From: Acidobacteriota bacterium
Lineage (GTDB): Bacteria; Acidobacteriota; Vicinamibacteria; Vicinamibacterales; UBA2999
Assembly: GCA_018000455.1 (NCBI GenBank)
Contig: JAGNJW010000006.1
Location: 124,001 to 188,000, forward strand
Direction of reading: 5' to 3'
DNA length: 64,000 nt
A program made the position numbers and the translations under genes. Every line of letters begins with the position of its first letter. The stretch's first letter is position 1. Positions 58,156 to 64,000 of the stretch are shown here, in pieces. A model generated the notes under the pieces. It ran no database searches, was not told the DNA's origin, and saw only the letters and a program-made list of their open reading frames with translations.

Positions 58156-58832
58156 ATGAAACTTCTTCAGGCGGCCTCGACCTCGATCGGATCGAAAATT
58201 CTCATCGCCCTCACGGGACTGGCCCTGGCGATCTTCCTGGTCGGCCACCTGGCAGGCAACCTGCTCTTCCTCGCCGGTCCTGACGCCTTCAACCACTACG
58301 GCCACACCATGGTGAGCAATCCGCTCATCTACGTGGCCGAGGCGGGTCTCATCGCCGTGTTCCTGCTGCACCTCGGCAAGGCCGTGGCGGGCTTCCTGGC
58401 GAACAAGGCCGCGCGGCCGCAGGGCTATGCCGCGAAGAAGTGGGTCAAGACGAAGAACTCGGCCAGCCGCAAGTCGCTGGCCTCGACGACCATGATCGTC
58501 ACCGGGTCGATCACGCTCCTGTTCGTCGTCTCGCACCTGCTGACCTTCAAGTTCGGGACCTACTACGAGACGCCGACGGGCATCCGCGACCTCTATCGCC
58601 TGCAGCTCGAGATCTTCACCAACCCCGGTTACGTCGCCTTCTACCTCGTGGCCATGGGCGTCATCTTCTTCCACCTGTGGCACGGCCTGTCGAGTGCCGC
58701 GCAGTCGCTCGGCATCGACCATCCGAACTGGACGCCGCGCATCCTCGGGCTGGGCAAGGTCGCCACGGTCGCGATCGCGGGCGGTTTCTTCCTCCTTCCG
58801 ATTGCCACCTATCTCATTTCGCGGGGCGCGCG

Positions 58833-58836
<4 letters not shown>
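58156..58836 (+). CDS. sdhC: Succinate dehydrogenase cytochrome b558-type subunit, Bacillus type
   Basis: Five-helix diheme membrane anchor of 226 residues, resembling SdhC of Bacillus subtilis and the Bacteroidetes/epsilonproteobacterial fumarate reductases. The N-terminus [25 protein letters not shown] is the family signature, with a heme-ligand His in VGHLAGN. Further ligand candidates are His in [17 protein letters not shown] and [13 protein letters not shown]. It overlaps the next gene by four bases (ATGA). This type normally works with menaquinone and can be driven by the proton potential, a property known for Bacillus and not shown here. Confidence 0.93.
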
Positions 58837-60746
<1,910 letters not shown>

Positions 60747-60754
60747 GGTTTTCA

Positions 60755-61504
60755 ATGTCAATGACCGTCACGCTGAAGGTCTGGCGCCAGGCCAACTCCA
60801 CCGCCCTGGGGCGGTTCGAGACCTACACCGCGAAGAACGTCCTGCCCGACATGTCGTTCCTGGAGATGCTCGACCTCGTGAACGACGACCTCACCAGGGA
60901 GGGCAAGGATCCGATCGCATTCGACTCCGACTGCCGCGAGGGGATCTGCGGCAGCTGCGGACTCGTCATCGACGGCATCCCGCACGGGCCGGATTCGGGT
61001 GCCGCGACCTGCCAGGTGCACATGCGGCGCTTCCGGACCGGCGACACGATCACCATCGAGCCCTTTCGCGCCAAATCGTTCCCGGTGCTGAAGGATCTGG
61101 TGGTCGACCGAAGCGCTCTCGATCGCATCATCGCGGCCGGCGGCTACGTGTCGATGAACGTCGGCGGCGCGCCCGACGGCAACAGCATTCCGATCGCCAA
61201 GGACATCGCGGATCTCGCGATGGACAACGCGCAGTGCATCGGCTGCGGCGCCTGTGTGGCGGCCTGCAAGAACGCTGCGGCACACCTCTTCACGTCGGCC
61301 AAGCTCAGTCACCTGGGTGTCCTGCCGCAGGGCGAACCCGAGCGCCTGCGGCGGACCGAACGGATGGTGGTGCAGATGGACAGCGAAGGCTTCGGCAGCT
61401 GCTCCAACGAAGGGGAGTGTGAGGCGGTGTGCCCGAAGGGCATCTCGATTGCGAGCATTGCGCGGATGAACCGCGACTTCCTGAAGGCAGCGCTCAGCCG
61501 CTAG
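60755..61504 (+). CDS. sdhB: Succinate dehydrogenase/fumarate reductase iron-sulfur subunit, Bacillus/Bacteroides type
   Basis: Iron-sulfur subunit of 249 residues. [2Fe-2S] ligands are in [15 protein letters not shown] with a downstream C in [20 protein letters not shown] and [15 protein letters not shown] provide the two other clusters. The insert around [20 protein letters not shown] is a feature of this subfamily. Translation starts at ATG 60755 ([12 protein letters not shown]), eight bases after sdhA. It is the last gene of the second sdh operon and is followed by a structured intergenic region. Confidence 0.95.
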   Translation: MSMTVTLKVWRQANSTALGRFETYTAKNVLPDMSFLEMLDLVNDDLTREGKDPIAFDSDCREGICGSCGLVIDGIPHGPDSGAATCQVHMRRFRTGDTITIEPFRAKSFPVLKDLVVDRSALDRIIAAGGYVSMNVGGAPDGNSIPIAKDIADLAMDNAQCIGCGACVAACKNAAAHLFTSAKLSHLGVLPQGEPERLRRTERMVVQMDSEGFGSCSNEGECEAVCPKGISIASIARMNRDFLKAALSR

Positions 61505-61787
61505 CGCCGCGGGGACCCTCCGAACGCGGCGTTGAGTCGATGAGGGCTGAGGCGCAGGGGGCGGCCGCGGCATCGTCCTCCGCCTCCCCTTCGCTCCGGC
61601 ATGCCGGGTCGACTCCGGCGCGCGCACAACGACACTGTCCACATGGAGGACCGGCAGGGCTGCCGGTGCTAAGAGGTCGGCGTCGAACGACGCCGTAGTC
61701 GCCCCCTGCGCGGCGTCCTCGTGCGATTCACAGTGTGAGTCCCGGTAGGGATCAGCCTCATGCCGGTGGTGGGCGTAGAATTCCGGT
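61505..61787 (+). other. Structured non-coding region after second sdh operon
   Basis: No convincing gene. Two perfect hairpins stand close together: ACCGGCAG/CTGCCGGT (61650-61667, loop GG) and CGGCGTCG/CGACGCCG (61678-61695, loop AA). Neither is followed by a T tract. They could terminate the sdh transcript, protect its 3' end or belong to a small RNA. The downstream -10 box of the GH88/GH105 gene lies at the end of this stretch. Confidence 0.4.
61776..61781 (+). promoter_or_regulatory. -10 box (TAGAAT) for GH88/GH105 gene
   Basis: TAGAAT ends six bases before the GTG start at 61788, so a leaderless transcript is predicted, as for the aconitase-like gene at 38270. Confidence 0.55.
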
Positions 61788-63536
61788 GTGCGTCGCCCGC
61801 GGTTCACGTTGCTCGTCCTGCTCCTGCTGGCTCTTGGCCCCGCGGCCGCGCCAGCGCAGACGCCGACGGGCGGTGTCGCCGCCCGCCTGTCAGCGCTCGT
61901 GACCGGACCCGAGGGCTATCGTGTGGGGCCGATCGGGCTCACGGCGGGGGAGCGCAATATCGCGGCGCTCGAGCCCTCACTGCCGGTGCTGTCGACGCAG
62001 CCACGCATCGCGCTCGTCGGCGGGGTCGATGGCTCCGGCGACGGCACCCGCGTCGTGCTCGACCTCGTGACGTGGCGGCTCAACGACACGTCGATCGTCA
62101 GGAATCGCCGGCGCTGGCAGGTCGCGGCCGTGCCGTGCGCACTGCCCGACCGCTGCGACCCTGTCGCGGGCGCCCCGGCCGCCTCGCCTCAGGCGGCACC
62201 GACGTTTCCTCCCGAAAATGGGTTCTTCGACGCGCCGGACCTCCGGGAAGCGCGCTACCTCTGGCGCTGGATCACGATGCTCGGGCCCGACCTCGTCATC
62301 GAGGTCAGGCACGGCGACACGCTCGAATGGCGCGCCAACGCGCTGGCCCGCGCGCGAGTGCCCCGAAGCGCTGAGGCCGCACCAGGCTCGCTGGCCGGCG
62401 CACTCGGCCTTGGTGCGCCCGGGGGCCTTGCCCCGGTCGCGGCTCTGCAGGTCAGCGGGCCGCCGGCCGAGGTGACGCGCGCCCTGCGCGAGTTCCTCGA
62501 CGGCCCGCCGACGCCGTCGCCATCGCCGCTCAACCGGCTGCTCGTCGCTCGACAGGTGCGCTCGCCGCTCGACATCGCGCGCATGCTGGCGCTGCGCTAT
62601 CCCGCGTCGCCCATCATGAGCTACATCCCGGCGCTGTCGTGGAGTGGCGCGATGCGGCTCACGGCGTTTACCGGAGACCTGCAGTATCGCGATCGCGCCG
62701 TGGCGCAGATGACGCCGTTTCTGTCTGGTGAGAAGCCCGCCATGGCCGAGCCGTTCCTGCTCACGAGTCTGGCCGGCCATCAGGCCTTCTTCGATCTGGC
62801 GGAGGCGACCGGCAATGCGAATGCCGACGCCCTGGCCACGAAGGCGGCCGACGCCATGTTGGGCACCGGGCCGGAGGAGATCGTCAAGTACGCCACGTCG
62901 TGGACCGACGACATGTTCATGGCCACGTCCGTGCTCGCGCGTGCCGCCAGGCGCACCGGCGACGCCAGGTACGCCGCGGCCGTCGCCCGGTTGCTGACGT
63001 CCTACGCGGCGCGGCTCCAACGAGACGATCGTCTGTTCATCCACGCCGGCAGCGGTCCCCATGCCTGGGGACGCGGCAACGGCTTTGCCGCGTTCGGCCT
63101 GATGGAAGCGCTCACGTACCTGCCGGCCACGTGGGTCGCGCGCCCGCAGGTGCTCGAGAGCTTCCGCCGGCTGATGGACGGCATGCGTCGGCACCAGGCG
63201 GCCGATGGCTCGTGGCATCAGGTCGTCGACGAGCACGGCACCTACCGGGAGTTCACGGTCACCGCGATGGTGGTGGCGGCCATGGCGCGCGGTCTCAGGC
63301 TGGGGTGGCTCGATCGCAGTTTCGATGAAGTCGTCGAGCGCGGCTGGCGCGCCGTGCAGATCCGCATCTCAGAAACCGGCGATCTGGTCGACGTGTGCAC
63401 CGGCACCGGCGCCGGCAGGAACGCCACCCGCGAGTACTATCTCACCCGTCCGGCCATTTTCGGCCCCGACGACCGCGGCGGGGCGATGGCGCTCACGGCC
63501 GCACTCGAGATCCACGCGCTTCGCGCGCCCAGGTAG
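61788..63536 (+). CDS. Secreted glycoside hydrolase, GH88/GH105-like
   Basis: Exported enzyme of 582 residues with a signal peptide (FTLLVLLLLALGPAAAPAQ). The C-terminal 350 residues form an alpha/alpha barrel of the unsaturated glucuronyl / rhamnogalacturonyl hydrolase kind: ATSWTDDMFMATSVLAR carries the catalytic Asp region, and HAWGRGNGFAAFGLMEAL and REFTVTAMVVAAMARGLRLG are further conserved helices. These enzymes remove unsaturated uronic acid left by polysaccharide lyases. The N-terminal 190 residues, containing PAASPQAAPTFPPENGFFD, are an extra domain I do not recognise. GTG start with TAGAAT six bases upstream. Family GH105 versus GH88 cannot be decided by eye. Confidence 0.85.
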   Translation: MRRPRFTLLVLLLLALGPAAAPAQTPTGGVAARLSALVTGPEGYRVGPIGLTAGERNIAALEPSLPVLSTQPRIALVGGVDGSGDGTRVVLDLVTWRLNDTSIVRNRRRWQVAAVPCALPDRCDPVAGAPAASPQAAPTFPPENGFFDAPDLREARYLWRWITMLGPDLVIEVRHGDTLEWRANALARARVPRSAEAAPGSLAGALGLGAPGGLAPVAALQVSGPPAEVTRALREFLDGPPTPSPSPLNRLLVARQVRSPLDIARMLALRYPASPIMSYIPALSWSGAMRLTAFTGDLQYRDRAVAQMTPFLSGEKPAMAEPFLLTSLAGHQAFFDLAEATGNANADALATKAADAMLGTGPEEIVKYATSWTDDMFMATSVLARAARRTGDARYAAAVARLLTSYAARLQRDDRLFIHAGSGPHAWGRGNGFAAFGLMEALTYLPATWVARPQVLESFRRLMDGMRRHQAADGSWHQVVDEHGTYREFTVTAMVVAAMARGLRLGWLDRSFDEVVERGWRAVQIRISETGDLVDVCTGTGAGRNATREYYLTRPAIFGPDDRGGAMALTAALEIHALRAPR

Positions 63537-63547
63537 GAGGCCAGTCC

Positions 63548-64000
63548 ATGCGCTATGCCCTTGCTCTCGCCCTGGCGGCCACCGCCGCGGCCTGCACCGC
63601 GCAGGCCCCGACGAGGCCCGAGGATTCGGCGGCGTCGGGCGCTCCCGCCTCGTTGCAGGCCCTGCTCGAGAGCGAGCTGTCAACGATTCCGGCCACAGCC
63701 GGAATCTGGGTGAAGCACCTCGCCACTGGCGAAGAAGGCGCCGTCAACGCCGATCAGGTCTTCAACAGCGCCAGTGTCATCAAGATTCCGGTCGCAGCGC
63801 AGGCCCTCGAGATGGCGGATGCCGGCACGCTCTCGCTCGCCACTCGACTCACGCTCGGTGCCGACGACGTTCGTGGCGGCTCGGGCGTCTTCCGCTACCA
63901 CGATCCCGGCCTGCAGCCGACGCTGCGCGACGTGCTGCTGCAGATGATCATCACGAGCGATAACACCGCCACCGATCTCGCCATCGCGCAGGTTGGTGGC
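63548..64000 (+). CDS. Class A beta-lactamase-like serine hydrolase lipoprotein, 3' end outside window
   Basis: The first 151 codons of an exported penicillin-recognising enzyme. The signal region ends in TAAAC (Cys16), a plausible lipobox. The active-site Ser76 lies in S-V-I-K (SxxK, Lys79), and the second conserved element S-D-N is at residues 137-139 (ITSDNTATD). Both fall at spacings normal for class A beta-lactamases. The KTG motif and omega-loop Glu would be beyond the window, so true beta-lactamase activity versus a related esterase or peptidase cannot be decided. It starts eleven bases after the GH88/GH105 stop, preceded by AGGAGG, so it is probably co-transcribed. Confidence 0.87.
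   Translation, partial: MRYALALALAATAAACTAQAPTRPEDSAASGAPASLQALLESELSTIPATAGIWVKHLATGEEGAVNADQVFNSASVIKIPVAAQALEMADAGTLSLATRLTLGADDVRGGSGVFRYHDPGLQPTLRDVLLQMIITSDNTATDLAIAQVGG

Noticed and set aside
61560..61740. tRNA, tmRNA or SRP RNA in the gap after sdhB
   Set aside because: Hairpins are present, but no T-arm consensus, tag-peptide frame or SRP loop motif could be found.

Overview
This is a GC-rich, densely coded bacterial chromosome segment with no prophage, insertion sequence, CRISPR array, tRNA or rRNA that I can recognise. The gene content suggests a soil-type member of the Acidobacteriota, most likely class Vicinamibacteria. The main pointers are ECF sigma factors paired with TPR-bearing Ser/Thr kinases, secreted M28 peptidases, a very large Rhs/YD lipoprotein, a selenocysteine formate dehydrogenase and two different succinate dehydrogenases. 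That placement is an inference from gene style; no marker gene is present.

Layout. 1-8.3 kb: the 3' part of treY, an amidohydrolase/MATE pair on the minus strand, a GYD protein, a VOC protein and a secreted M28 peptidase. 8.5-20.2 kb: one 3878-codon multidomain lipoprotein ending in an Rhs core. 20.2-23.7 kb: an antisense gene remnant, then an ECF sigma factor and a Ser/Thr kinase. 23.8-31.1 kb: ilvA-ridA, a CocE-type hydrolase overlapping a second M28 peptidase, and a membrane diguanylate cyclase. 31.1-36.6 kb: a four-gene formate dehydrogenase operon (fdhA with an in-frame UGA selenocysteine codon and SECIS hairpin, fdhB, fdhI, fdhE). 36.6-38.2 kb: a cupin and two tandem paralogues, the second frameshifted. 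38.3-43.2 kb: an aconitase-superfamily enzyme with its swivel domain first, then trkA and trkH. 43.2-49.8 kb: an NHL propeller, a second ECF sigma factor, a secreted Fn3/propeller protein and a second kinase. 49.9-61.5 kb: a choline-transporter-like SSF symporter, a mycobacterial Sdh1-like succinate dehydrogenase, a TPR protein, a phosphodiesterase-like enzyme, an aldehyde dehydrogenase, and a Bacillus-type succinate dehydrogenase. 61.8-64 kb: a GH88/GH105 hydrolase and the start of a class A beta-lactamase-like protein that runs off the end.

How the parts fit. Respiration dominates: a periplasm-facing formate dehydrogenase and two succinate dehydrogenases would all feed the quinone pool. Two loci repeat one theme, a large secreted repeat protein beside an ECF sigma factor and a kinase, with no visible anti-sigma factor.

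The most unusual signals are small ones. Eight genes have a TANNNT -10 box only 6-10 bases before the start codon, which predicts leaderless mRNAs. A 53-bp palindromic repeat occurs twice, 19 kb apart. The Sec codon splits fdhA into two apparent ORFs. Three degraded genes are visible.
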